Positions 1 to 6,190 of a stretch of DNA of 7,538 bases are shown piece after piece. Origin of the DNA: an uncultured Shinella sp. (lineage in GTDB: Bacteria; Pseudomonadota; Alphaproteobacteria; Rhizobiales; Rhizobiaceae); the NCBI GenBank assembly GCA_946481465.1, contig CAMLOC010000157.1, forward strand, positions 1-7,538. The letters run 5' to 3'. The first letter of the stretch is position 1; each line of letters opens with the position of its first letter. Under the pieces are notes generated by a model that made no database searches, was not told the DNA's origin, and was given only the letters and a program-made list of their open reading frames with translations. The position numbers were made by a program, and so were the translations under genes.

Positions 1-1348
1 CTTCGCCGTGCGAGGCGAGGTCGAGACCTTCGCGTTCGGCTTCGACGGGTACGCGCAGACCGACGATGAGATCGACCAGCTTGTAGAGGATGATCGAGCC
101 GATGCCGCACCACAGGAGCGTGACGACGACAGCGTAGATCTGCGTCATGACCTGGCCGCCCATGGTGACGCCTTCGGCATAGCCGATGCCGCCCAGCGAA
201 GCGGAGGCGAAGACGCCGGTGGCGATGGCGCCGAAGAGGCCGCCCACACCGTGTACGCCGAAGACGTCTGCGGTGTCGTCATAGCCGAACTTGTTCTTCA
301 CGACGGCGACGAAGAAGTAGCAGAGCGGCGAGACGAGCAGGTCGAGCACGATGGCGCCGAACGGGCCGACCGAGCCGGCGGCCGGGGTGACGGCGACGAG
401 GCCGGCGATCATGCCGGAGGCAGCGCCGAGCAGCGAGGCCTTGCCGCGGGTGAAGGTCTCGACCAGCGACCAGGCGAGGATCGCGGCAGCGGTGGCGACG
501 AAGGTGTTGACGGTGGCGAGAACCGCGCCGCCCGAGGCCTCGAGGTTGGAGCCGGCGTTGAAGCCGAACCAGCCGAACCACAGCATGGCGGCACCGACGA
601 GGGTGAGCGTCATGGAGTGGGGCGCCATCATGTCCTTGCCGAAGCCGGTACGCTTGCCGACCATGATCGCGCCGACGAGGCCTGCGACGCCGGCATTGAT
701 GTGCACGACGGTGCCGCCGGCGAAATCAAGCGCGCCCATGTTGAAGATCAGGCCGTTGCCGTCCCAGACCATGTGGGCGATCGGGAAATAGACGAAGGTG
801 GCCCACAGGACGGTGAAGAGCAGCACCGCGGAGAACTTGATGCGCTCGGCGAAGGCGCCGATGATCAGCGCCGGCGTCAGCGCCGCGAAGGTCATCTGGA
901 ACAGCATGAAGATGTATTCCGGGATGACGACGCCTTCGGAGAAGGTGGCCGCCGTGCTGTCGACCGTCACGCCCGACAGGAACATCTTGGCGAAGCCGCC
1001 GAAATAGGGGCTGGTGGAGCCACCGAACGCGAAGGAGTAACCGTAGGTCACCCAGACGATCATCATCATGGCGCCGATGACGGTGCACTGCATGAGGACC
1101 GAGAGCATGTTCTTGGTGCGCACCAGGCCGCCGTAGAACAGGGCAAGACCCGGGATCAGCATGAAGAAGACGAGAAGCGTCGCGAGGAACATGAAGGCGG
1201 TGTCGGCCTTGTCCGGCACGGGCGCGGCAGCGGCGGCCTCGGCGGCGGCCGGCGCGGCCTCCTGCGCGAAGGCGACGACCGGGAAAAGCACGGCCGTCGT
1301 GGCGGCAGCCACGCGGGAGAGGGTCTGCGAAAGCGTAAATGACGACAT
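1..1348 (-). CDS. amtB: Ammonium transporter AmtB (3' end cut by window edge)
   Basis: Inner-membrane channel of the Amt/Rh family that moves ammonium into the cell; GlnK binds and blocks it when nitrogen is plentiful. I translated 449 codons with no stop before the left edge; homologues usually end a few residues after this point, so little is missing. Residues 1-28 look like a cleavable signal peptide (cut after AFA), followed by an Ala/Pro-rich linker to about residue 46, then about eleven hydrophobic segments. The Amt signature is at D208-H216 (DFAGGTVVH). The pore twin histidines are H216 and H366, 150 residues apart as in E. coli AmtB (168 and 318). The periplasmic gate phenylalanines fit F150/F154 and F263, with W195 and S267 at the ammonium site. 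The start has GGGAG about ten bases upstream. It lies 30 bases downstream of glnK on the same strand, so the two are almost certainly one operon. Family and partner are known; function here is inferred from motifs and context. Confidence 0.97.
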   Translation of the reverse strand, partial: MSSFTLSQTLSRVAAATTAVLFPVVAFAQEAAPAAAEAAAAAPVPDKADTAFMFLATLLVFFMLIPGLALFYGGLVRTKNMLSVLMQCTVIGAMMMIVWVTYGYSFAFGGSTSPYFGGFAKMFLSGVTVDSTAATFSEGVVIPEYIFMLFQMTFAALTPALIIGAFAERIKFSAVLLFTVLWATFVYFPIAHMVWDGNGLIFNMGALDFAGGTVVHINAGVAGLVGAIMVGKRTGFGKDMMAPHSMTLTLVGAAMLWFGWFGFNAGSNLEASGGAVLATVNTFVATAAAILAWSLVETFTRGKASLLGAASGMIAGLVAVTPAAGSVGPFGAIVLDLLVSPLCYFFVAVVKNKFGYDDTADVFGVHGVGGLFGAIATGVFASASLGGIGYAEGVTMGGQVMTQIYAVVVTLLWCGIGSIILYKLVDLIVGLRVPVEAEREGLDLASHGE

Positions 1349-1378
1349 GTTGAAAAGGCTCCCTGATAGGCCGTTTGC

Positions 1379-1717
1379 TTAGAGCGCTTCGGAATCGGTT
1401 TCGCCGGTGCGGATGCGCACGGCATGGTCGATCGAGTAGACGAAGATCTTGCCGTCGCCGATCTGGCCGGTCTTGGCGGCGGATGCGATCGCTTCAACGG
1501 CCTTGTCGACGACGTCGCCGGGCACGGCGATCTCGACCTTCAGTTTCGGCAGGAAGCTGACGGCATATTCGGTGCCGCGATAGATTTCCGTATGCCCCTT
1601 CTGGCGTCCGTAACCCTTCACTTCGGTCACGGTCAGGCCCTGGATGCCGACAGCGGTGAGGGCCTCGCGCACCTCATCGAGTTTGAACGGCTTGATAATG
1701 GCCATCACAATTTTCAT
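1379..1717 (-). CDS. glnK: Nitrogen regulatory protein P-II, GlnK
   Basis: Trimeric cytoplasmic PII signal protein of 112 residues, the usual family length. It binds ATP/ADP and 2-oxoglutarate, is uridylylated by GlnD, and controls AmtB and the NtrB/NtrC and glutamine synthetase system. The sequence opens MKIVMAIIKPFKLDEV as in classical PII proteins. The T-loop spans roughly residues 37-55 and carries the uridylylation tyrosine Y51 in YRGTEYAV. The B-loop TGQIGDGK (residues 83-90) and R101/R103 make the nucleotide site. The frame stays open upstream to a possible start at 1792, but those 25 extra residues do not resemble PII, while the chosen ATG has GGGA six bases upstream and gives the exact family start. 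It is called GlnK rather than GlnB because amtB follows directly and glnA is absent. A sigma-54 promoter about 90 bases upstream fits nitrogen-limitation control. Confidence 0.97.
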   Translation of the reverse strand: MKIVMAIIKPFKLDEVREALTAVGIQGLTVTEVKGYGRQKGHTEIYRGTEYAVSFLPKLKVEIAVPGDVVDKAVEAIASAAKTGQIGDGKIFVYSIDHAVRIRTGETDSEAL

Positions 1718-1733
1718 CTGGTTTCCCATCCTT
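1718..1733 (-). promoter_or_regulatory. glnK ribosome binding site
   Basis: On the minus strand GGGAAA (1722-1727) sits about five to six bases before the ATG, with AAGGAT immediately behind it. This supports the ATG at 1717 over the in-frame start 75 bases upstream. Confidence 0.6.
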
Positions 1734-1808
1734 CGTGCTTGTCCCCAGCCGGGGCCATCTCTCCTCATCGTTGGCGACATCGCGTCGACCACGACTGGAA
1801 ACTACACA

Positions 1809-1825
1809 TTCAAGGGGCGTGCCAG
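1809..1825 (-). promoter_or_regulatory. Sigma-54 (RpoN) promoter of glnK-amtB
   Basis: The minus strand reads CTGGCACGCCCCTTGAA. It matches the -24/-12 consensus TGGCACG-N4-TTGCA with perfect spacing and one mismatch (A for C in the -12 box). Transcription should begin near 1797, leaving a leader of about 80 bases before glnK. This fits the known NtrC/RpoN control of glnK-amtB in proteobacteria. A weak NtrC-like element, ACC-N6-GGT, lies at about 1901-1912, roughly 107 bases upstream of the expected start; its spacing is one base longer than the usual NtrC dyad, so I do not call it separately. Confidence 0.8.
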
Positions 1826-1870
1826 ATTCGAACGGTCAATCTAAGATATTGAAACAAAAAGGATAAAAAT
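1821..1870. repeat. AT-rich repeat, copy 1 (glnK upstream region)
   Basis: Four motifs occur in the order gcca, ggtcaa, taagatattg, ggataaaaat (starting at 1821, 1834, 1842 and 1861). The same four occur in the same order in copy 2 at 1898-1948 with different spacing. The 10-base words taagatattg and ggataaaaat are exact in both copies. This copy carries the -24 half of the sigma-54 promoter and the candidate IHF site. It looks like an old tandem duplication with small insertions and deletions, though chance similarity in AT-rich DNA is possible. Confidence 0.5.
1842..1854 (-). promoter_or_regulatory. Candidate IHF site upstream of glnK
   Basis: The minus strand reads TTTCAATATCTTA. It matches the IHF consensus WATCAANNNNTTR at all but one defined position. 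It lies in AT-rich DNA about 45-57 bases upstream of the expected start, where IHF commonly bends DNA between an activator site and a sigma-54 promoter. A second, poorer match lies at 1930-1942. The match is short, so this is suggestive only. Confidence 0.4.
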
Positions 1871-1897
1871 AGAACCTAGGCTGCGGCGTAAAAAATC

Positions 1898-1948
1898 GCC
1901 ACCGCGTATGGTCAAAAAATAGGCGACAATAAGATATTGGATAAAAAT
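1898..1948. repeat. AT-rich repeat, copy 2 (abuts tesB stop)
   Basis: Partner of the repeat at 1821-1870. It has gcca at 1898, ggtcaa at 1910, taagatattg at 1930 and ggataaaaat at 1939, where the last two words overlap by one base. Its right end runs into the tesB stop codon at 1948-1950. It does not retain a usable sigma-54 box: only TGGC of the -24 element remains. Confidence 0.5.
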
Positions 1949-2832
1949 TAGTCAGTTGCCTTTTTCCGAATCAGCCCTTCCTGGGCGACGGAGGCAATGA
2001 GGGTGCCGTCACGGGTGAAGATCGCACCGCGGGTCATGCCGCGCCCGCCGGAGGCGGAGGGACTGTCCTGGCTGTAGAGCAGCCAGTCATCGACAACGGG
2101 CCGGCGATGGAACCACATGGCATGGTCGAGGCTGGCGACCTGCAGCGAGCGATCGAGCACCGAGGTGCCATGCGCGAAGAGCGAAGTGTCGAGCAGCGTC
2201 ATGTCCGAGAGATAGGCGAGCACGGCGGCCTGCAGAGGACGCTCGGCCGGCACCGGACCGGTGGTGCGCACCCAGATGTTCTGCCGCGGCTCCAGCTTCT
2301 CGCGCGAGAAGTAATGATCGAGCGAAACCGGCCGCAGCTCGATCGGCCGCGGGCGCTGCCAGTAGGCGCGGATATGCTCCGGCGCCTCCGTCATGAAGCG
2401 CTCCTTCAGCTCCGCCTCGCCGATGAGGCTTTCCGGCTGCGGCACGTCCGGCATCGGTGTCTGGTGTTCGAAACCGTCCTCCTCGTCCTGGAAGGACGCC
2501 GTCATGAAGTAGATCGGCTTGCCGTGCTGGATGGCGACGACACGGCGCGTGGCGAAGGAGCCGCCATCGCGGACGTTTTCCACGTCGTAGATGATCGGCA
2601 CGGACGGATCGCCCGGCCGCACGAAATAGGCATGCAGCGAATGGGCGAAGCGGCCCGCCTCCACCGTGCGGGTCGCCGCGACCAGCGCCTGGCCGATCAC
2701 CTGCCCGCCGAACACCCGCTGCCAGCCGACCTGCGGGCTCTTGCCGCGAAACAGCCGGCTTTCCAGGCGCTCCAGGTCCAGCGTCTCCAAAAGGACATCC
2801 ATGGCGGGGTTCTTCGCAGGCTGACGCGACAT
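1948..2832 (-). CDS. tesB: Acyl-CoA thioesterase II (TesB)
   Basis: Double-hotdog thioesterase of 294 residues (E. coli TesB has 286) that hydrolyses acyl-CoA to free fatty acid and CoA in the cytoplasm. The first hotdog domain includes FGGQVIGQAL (41-50) and SLHAYFVRPGD (65-75). The second includes AYLSDMTLLDT (206-216), QVASLDHAMWFHR (231-243), SASGGRG (258-264) and AQEGLIR (283-289). The catalytic triad of E. coli TesB (Asp204, Thr228, Gln278) maps to D210, S234 and Q284, so the threonine is replaced by serine, a conservative hydroxyl change. The ATG at 2832 is preceded by GGAG at a rather long distance; the next Met, residue 11, has no ribosome binding site. It is divergent from the ubiquinone hydroxylase gene, and the glnK control region begins right after its stop. 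Confidence 0.93.
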   Translation of the reverse strand: MSRQPAKNPAMDVLLETLDLERLESRLFRGKSPQVGWQRVFGGQVIGQALVAATRTVEAGRFAHSLHAYFVRPGDPSVPIIYDVENVRDGGSFATRRVVAIQHGKPIYFMTASFQDEEDGFEHQTPMPDVPQPESLIGEAELKERFMTEAPEHIRAYWQRPRPIELRPVSLDHYFSREKLEPRQNIWVRTTGPVPAERPLQAAVLAYLSDMTLLDTSLFAHGTSVLDRSLQVASLDHAMWFHRRPVVDDWLLYSQDSPSASGGRGMTRGAIFTRDGTLIASVAQEGLIRKKATD

Positions 2833-2870
2833 TTGGACGTGGCTCCGACGGTAGGAATACGGTTCCTCCT

Positions 2871-2884
2871 CCTCTATATAGAGG
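2871..2884. promoter_or_regulatory. Perfect palindrome between divergent tesB and ubi genes
   Basis: CCTCTATATAGAGG equals its own reverse complement. Extending outwards, ten of twelve positions per arm pair, giving an imperfect 24-base dyad. It lies in the 84-base gap between two divergent starts. The central TATA core could act as a -10 element on either strand, or the dyad could be an operator controlling both genes. I see no convincing -35 box for either direction. Confidence 0.45.
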
Positions 2885-2916
2885 GGCAGAAGACCTCAAG
2901 CGGCCAGGAGTGCACC

Positions 2917-4152
2917 ATGCCCGAAGCAACCATGCTCGACGTTCTTGTCGCCGGCGGTGGTTATGTCGGCCTGTCGCTGGCCGTCGCCATCAAGAAGGCC
3001 GCCCCGCATCTTGCCGTCACCGTAGTCGACGGCGCGCCGGAAAACGCCTGGCAAAAGGACGAGCGCGCCTTCGCGATCGTGGCGGCCGCCCGCAACCTGC
3101 TCGACGTCATCGGCGTGTGGAGCGAGATCGCCCCCGAGGCGGAGCCGATCCGCCGCATGGTCATCACCGATTCGCGCACGGCCGACCCCGTGCGCCCCGT
3201 CTTCCTCACCTTCGACGGTGCCGGCTCCGGCGACGACGGCGAGCCCTTCGCCCATATGGTGCCCAACCGCGCGGTGACGCGCAGCCTGCTCGGCCAGGCC
3301 GGAGCGCTCGGCATCCCCGTGCACTGGGCGACCGCCGCGGAGAGTTTTGCCACCGGGCAGCACGCCACGACAGTGCGCCTTTCCGACGGGACGGAATGCC
3401 GGACCCGCCTCCTCGTCGCCTGCGACGGCGTGCGCTCGAAACTGCGCGACATGGCCGGCATCAAGACCGTGCGCTTCGACTACGGCCAGTCCGGCATCGT
3501 CACGACGGTCGAGCACGAGCGCCCGCATGACGGCACGGCGGAGGAACATTTCCTGCCCGCCGGCCCCTTCGCCACGCTGCCGCTCGCCGGCAACCGCTCC
3601 TCGCTCGTCTGGACCGAACGCACGGAGGACGCCCGCCGCCTCGTCGAGAGCGACGATCTCGTCTTCGAGGAGGAACTGGAGCGCCGCTTCGGCCACAAGC
3701 TCGGCACACTGAAGGTCGTCGGTGGCCGCCGGGCCTTCCCGCTCGGCCTGACGCTCGCCCGCGCCTTCGTCGCGCCGCGCTTCGCGCTTGCAGGGGACGC
3801 CGCGCACGGCATCCACCCGATTTCCGGCCAGGGCCTCAATCTCGGCTTCAAGGACGTGGCGGCGCTCGCCGAGACCGTCGTGGAAGCCGACCGCCTCGGC
3901 CTCGATATCGGCGCGATCTCGGTGCTGGAGCGCTATGAGCGCTGGCGGCGCTTCGACACGGTGCGCATGGGCGTCACCACGGATGTGCTGAACCGGCTGT
4001 TCTCCAACGACGCGACGCCGCTGCGCGTGCTGCGTGATGTCGGCCTCGGCGTCGTCGATCGCCTTCCGGGGCTGAAATCCTTCTTCATCCGCCAGGCGGA
4101 AGGCACCGCCGGCGGCGGCCATCCGCGCATGCTGGTCGGGCAGCGGATCTGA
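2917..4152 (+). CDS. FAD-dependent ubiquinone-ring hydroxylase (UbiH/UbiF/UbiL/COQ6 family)
   Basis: Class A flavoprotein monooxygenase of 411 residues, typical for the family, which hydroxylates the aromatic ring of ubiquinone precursors using O2 and NAD(P)H. The N-terminal dinucleotide fold is VLVAGGGYVGLSLA (residues 9-22). The mid-protein FAD/NADPH motif is CDGVRSKLR (169-177). The second FAD motif is GDAAHGIHPISGQGLNLGFKD (293-313), whose GQGLN is close to UbiH and UbiF. The ATG at 2917 has AGGAG six bases upstream. The frame is open back to 2107, but that stretch is only the antisense of tesB. Alphaproteobacteria commonly use UbiL, which can act on more than one ring carbon, so regiospecificity cannot be read from sequence and I give no symbol. 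It converges on the Trm112-like gene, 20 bases away. Confidence 0.9.
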   Translation: MPEATMLDVLVAGGGYVGLSLAVAIKKAAPHLAVTVVDGAPENAWQKDERAFAIVAAARNLLDVIGVWSEIAPEAEPIRRMVITDSRTADPVRPVFLTFDGAGSGDDGEPFAHMVPNRAVTRSLLGQAGALGIPVHWATAAESFATGQHATTVRLSDGTECRTRLLVACDGVRSKLRDMAGIKTVRFDYGQSGIVTTVEHERPHDGTAEEHFLPAGPFATLPLAGNRSSLVWTERTEDARRLVESDDLVFEEELERRFGHKLGTLKVVGGRRAFPLGLTLARAFVAPRFALAGDAAHGIHPISGQGLNLGFKDVAALAETVVEADRLGLDIGAISVLERYERWRRFDTVRMGVTTDVLNRLFSNDATPLRVLRDVGLGVVDRLPGLKSFFIRQAEGTAGGGHPRMLVGQRI

Positions 4153-4156
4153 TCCG
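4144..4156. repeat. Short inverted repeat over the ubi stop codon
   Basis: CGGATC and GATCCG are separated by one base and overlap the TGA stop. The loop is too short for a normal hairpin and no T-run follows, so I do not call it a terminator. The 20-base gap between the two convergent genes holds no other visible signal. Confidence 0.3.
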
Positions 4157-4172
4157 ATGGCCAGCCTGCCGC

Positions 4173-4361
4173 CTAATCCTTGATTTCCCGCGCCTCGGAA
4201 ACCAGCATGATCGGGATGCCGTCGCGGATCGGGTAGGCGAGCTTCGCCTTTTCCGAAACGAGTTCGCCCGCGGTGGCGTCATAGGCCAGGCGCCCCTTGG
4301 TCAACGGACAGACGAGAAGCTCGAGCAGCTTGGGATCGACGCGGCTGGTGCTGGAATTCAT
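4173..4361 (-). CDS. Trm112-like / UPF0434 (YcaR-type) small protein
   Basis: A 62-residue protein of the Trm112 fold. In eukaryotes and archaea Trm112 activates several methyltransferases; the role of bacterial YcaR-type proteins is not well settled. Recognition rests on [21 protein letters not shown] (residues 8-28) and [19 protein letters not shown] (42-60), the family's ends. Typical members carry a Cys-X2-Cys zinc half-site after LL; here only C18 remains and the second position is T21, with no later cysteine, so it probably does not bind zinc. A GTG at 4364 is also in frame, but AGGCGG sits five bases before the ATG at 4361 and would be too close to the GTG. It begins nine bases after the LON-domain gene stops, which implies co-transcription and probably translational coupling. 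Confidence 0.85.
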   Translation of the reverse strand: MNSSTSRVDPKLLELLVCPLTKGRLAYDATAGELVSEKAKLAYPIRDGIPIMLVSEAREIKD

Positions 4362-4370
4362 CACGACCGC

Positions 4371-5051
4371 CTATTGCAGCATCGTGTCGACGTCGCCATA
4401 GCCGCGCGCCAGCACGATCTCGGTGATGGCGATCAACGTCTCGGCCCGCGTCCTCAGGTCCGGCGCCTCCAGCAGCGCCTGCTTTTCCGCCGGGCCGTAG
4501 GGTGACATCATCGCCATGGAATTGACGAGCGTCGCATTGCTGGCGCGTTCCACGCTCTCCCAGTCGGCCTCCAGCTTGTTGGCGTCGAGATAGGCCTTGA
4601 AGGCGGAAAGCAGCGCCTCGCGATCGACGCTCTGCTCGTCGTCGCGTCCCGAAAGGTCGGTGATGAAGGGCGCGATGCGGAAGCTGCGATAGGACCTGTC
4701 GCTGCGCAACTCCTCCAGCAGGCGATAGCGGCAGACGCCGGTGAGCGACACGATGTAGCGCCCGTCGCCGGTCTCGGCGAAGGATGTGACGCGGCCGATG
4801 CAGCCGACCTGGCAGAGGGCCGGCGTCCCGGTCGCGGCGTCCTCCACGCGGTCGGCGCCGAAGACGGGTTGCACCATGCCGATCAGCCGGTGGGTGGCAA
4901 GCGCGTCGTCGAGCATGGAGAGGTAGCGCGGCTCGAAGATGTTGAGCGGCAACTGGCCACCCGGCAAGAGGAGAGCGCCCGTCAACGGAAAGACGGGGAT
5001 GGCCTCAGGCAGGTCCTCCGGCTTCAGGTAACGCGCATTTCCCACATGCAT
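4371..5051 (-). CDS. LON substrate-binding domain protein (no protease domain)
   Basis: A 226-residue cytoplasmic protein matching only the N-terminal substrate-recognition domain of Lon protease. The hallmark stretch is IPVFPLTGALLLPGGQLPL then NIFEPRYLSML (residues 18-47), followed by VGCIGRV (82-88), LTGVCRYRL (103-111) and a mainly helical tail (about 145-215). It has no Walker box and no Ser-Lys protease dyad, so it cannot itself hydrolyse ATP or peptides. Free-standing LON-domain proteins are common in bacteria and are mostly uncharacterised. The ATG has GGAAGG seven bases upstream. It lies between cnoX and the Trm112-like gene on the same strand. A client-binding or adaptor role is an inference from the domain and the chaperone-like neighbour. 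Confidence 0.9.
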   Translation of the reverse strand: MHVGNARYLKPEDLPEAIPVFPLTGALLLPGGQLPLNIFEPRYLSMLDDALATHRLIGMVQPVFGADRVEDAATGTPALCQVGCIGRVTSFAETGDGRYIVSLTGVCRYRLLEELRSDRSYRSFRIAPFITDLSGRDDEQSVDREALLSAFKAYLDANKLEADWESVERASNATLVNSMAMMSPYGPAEKQALLEAPDLRTRAETLIAITEIVLARGYGDVDTMLQ

Positions 5052-5122
5052 GACGGTGCCTTCCCATTGCGCGCGATCCGGCTTTCACCCCCATCGACAC
5101 GCCTCCCCCCGAATGTGGGGTA

Positions 5123-5152
5123 GGCGCGGCATTTCTCAAGGGACGCCGCGCC
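5123..5152. other. GC-rich stem-loop between cnoX and the LON-domain gene
   Basis: GGCGCGGC (5123-5130) and GCCGCGCC (5145-5152) form a perfect eight-base stem around a 14-base loop. In the direction of the flanking genes (minus) no T-run follows, so it is not a standard intrinsic terminator. It may act as a 3'-end stabiliser, processing site or partial attenuator in the 119-base gap, or be chance in GC-rich DNA. Confidence 0.4.
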
Positions 5153-5170
5153 GTTCTCCCGGAAAAAGCC

Positions 5171-6133
5171 TCAGGAAAACAGGATCGACGACAGCTTGCG
5201 TCGCGCGGCGATCGTCGCCGGATCCTTCGGGCCCCAGACGTCGAAGAACTGCAGAAGCTCCCGGCGCGCACCGTCGTCGTCGAAGGCGCGATCACGCTTC
5301 ATGATGAGAAGCAGGTGGTCGGCCGCCGCCTGCCGGTCGCCCTCGACATTGCGGATCTTGGCGAGCTTCAGCCGCGCCGCATGATCGTCCGGATCGAGCG
5401 CCAGCGCCTGTTCGAGCGCCGCGGGATCGCCGAGCTTGCGCGCCTCCTCGATCTGGTCAAGCTTCTTCAGCACCGCCGCGACGGCCGGATCGGCCGCAAC
5501 GGCCTCCGGCAGGCTGCCGAGGATCTGGCGGGCGTTTTCCGGCTGGCCGGCGGCGATCATGCATTCGGCGATGCCGGCAAGGGCGGCCGGGTTCTCGGGG
5601 TCGGCCTGCAAGAGCGCGCCGTAGAGATCGGCCGCGCCGGCAAGGTCGCCCGCGTCGAAGAGGGTTTTCGCCTCGGCCAGCAGCGCCTCGATCTCGGCCT
5701 TCTCATCCGCGCCCGCGGGGCCGGCGACCTTGTCGATGAAGTCGCGGATCTGGCTTTCCGGCACCGCGCCCATGAAGCCGTCGACCGGGCGGCCGGCGAC
5801 GAAGGCGACGACGGCGGGGATCGACTGGATGCCGAGCTGGCCGGGAATGGAGGGATGATCGTCGATGTTGAGCTTGACGAGCTTCACGCGGCCGGCACCC
5901 TCCCGCACAACCTTCTCGATGACCGGCTGGAGCTGCTTGCAGGGGCCGCACCAGGGCGCCCAGAAATCGACGAGAACGGGCTGCTGGCGCGAGGCCTCCA
6001 GCACGTCGCGGGAAAAGTTCGCCGTCGTCGTGTCCGTGACGAGGTCATCCGCCGGTGCAGCGCCGCCGAAGCTCGCCGAGACGTTCATCTGGCCGCCATA
6101 GGACGATGCGTAGGGGTTGTCGCCTGCACTCAT
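5171..6133 (-). CDS. cnoX: Thioredoxin-TPR co-chaperone CnoX (YbbN family)
   Basis: A 320-residue cytoplasmic protein with a thioredoxin domain at about 33-137 and a TPR-like helical C-terminal half. The active site is WCGPC at 61-65 (C62 and C65), and the cis-proline loop is SIPAVVAF (104-111). TPR-like repeats begin around LLAEAKTLFDAGDLAGAADLYGALL (151-175) and a second helical block covers about 220-320. In E. coli the homologue lacks the full Cys pair and works as a chlorine-activated holdase that passes clients to GroEL and DnaK; the Caulobacter form keeps the Cys pair and is redox active. This gene resembles the latter, so it may both hold unfolding proteins and reduce them. AGGAG lies six bases before the ATG. 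An ordinary electron-carrier role as trxA is less likely, because TrxA is about 105 residues long. It lies 57 bases downstream of the editing deacylase gene. Confidence 0.88.
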   Translation of the reverse strand: MSAGDNPYASSYGGQMNVSASFGGAAPADDLVTDTTTANFSRDVLEASRQQPVLVDFWAPWCGPCKQLQPVIEKVVREGAGRVKLVKLNIDDHPSIPGQLGIQSIPAVVAFVAGRPVDGFMGAVPESQIRDFIDKVAGPAGADEKAEIEALLAEAKTLFDAGDLAGAADLYGALLQADPENPAALAGIAECMIAAGQPENARQILGSLPEAVAADPAVAAVLKKLDQIEEARKLGDPAALEQALALDPDDHAARLKLAKIRNVEGDRQAAADHLLLIMKRDRAFDDDGARRELLQFFDVWGPKDPATIAARRKLSSILFS

Positions 6134-6190
6134 GGGTCTCTCCTGTGGCGCCGGGCGCCTCGATGTCGTGTCTGTGCCCCAGATCGTATG

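Noticed and set aside
8..1342. A 444-codon plus-strand open frame covering almost all of amtB in antisense.
   Set aside because: Its translation is low-complexity and rich in Glu, Asp, Gly and Arg, as expected from antisense of GC-biased codons; the minus strand encodes a complete-looking AmtB with all pore residues.
1825..1834. A minus-strand 10-base match (CGTTCGAATC) to the T-arm of tRNA-Gly, as if a tRNA fragment or attachment site lay before glnK.
   Set aside because: The flanks cannot form a T-stem, no acceptor or anticodon arm is present, and the match is only the common T-loop word beside the sigma-54 promoter.
1885..1900. GGCG-N8-CGCC inverted repeat between tesB and glnK, considered as a tesB terminator.
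   Set aside because: The stem is only four pairs with an eight-base loop and no T-run follows on the minus strand.
2107..2916. A plus-strand frame that would extend the ubiquinone hydroxylase upstream by 270 codons, making an apparent 681-residue fusion.
   Set aside because: The extension is the antisense of tesB, and the proper start at 2917 has AGGAG six bases upstream and gives the normal family length.
2896..4122. A 408-codon minus-strand frame opposite the ubiquinone hydroxylase.
   Set aside because: Antisense shadow of a gene with clear FAD motifs; the product has no recognisable domain.
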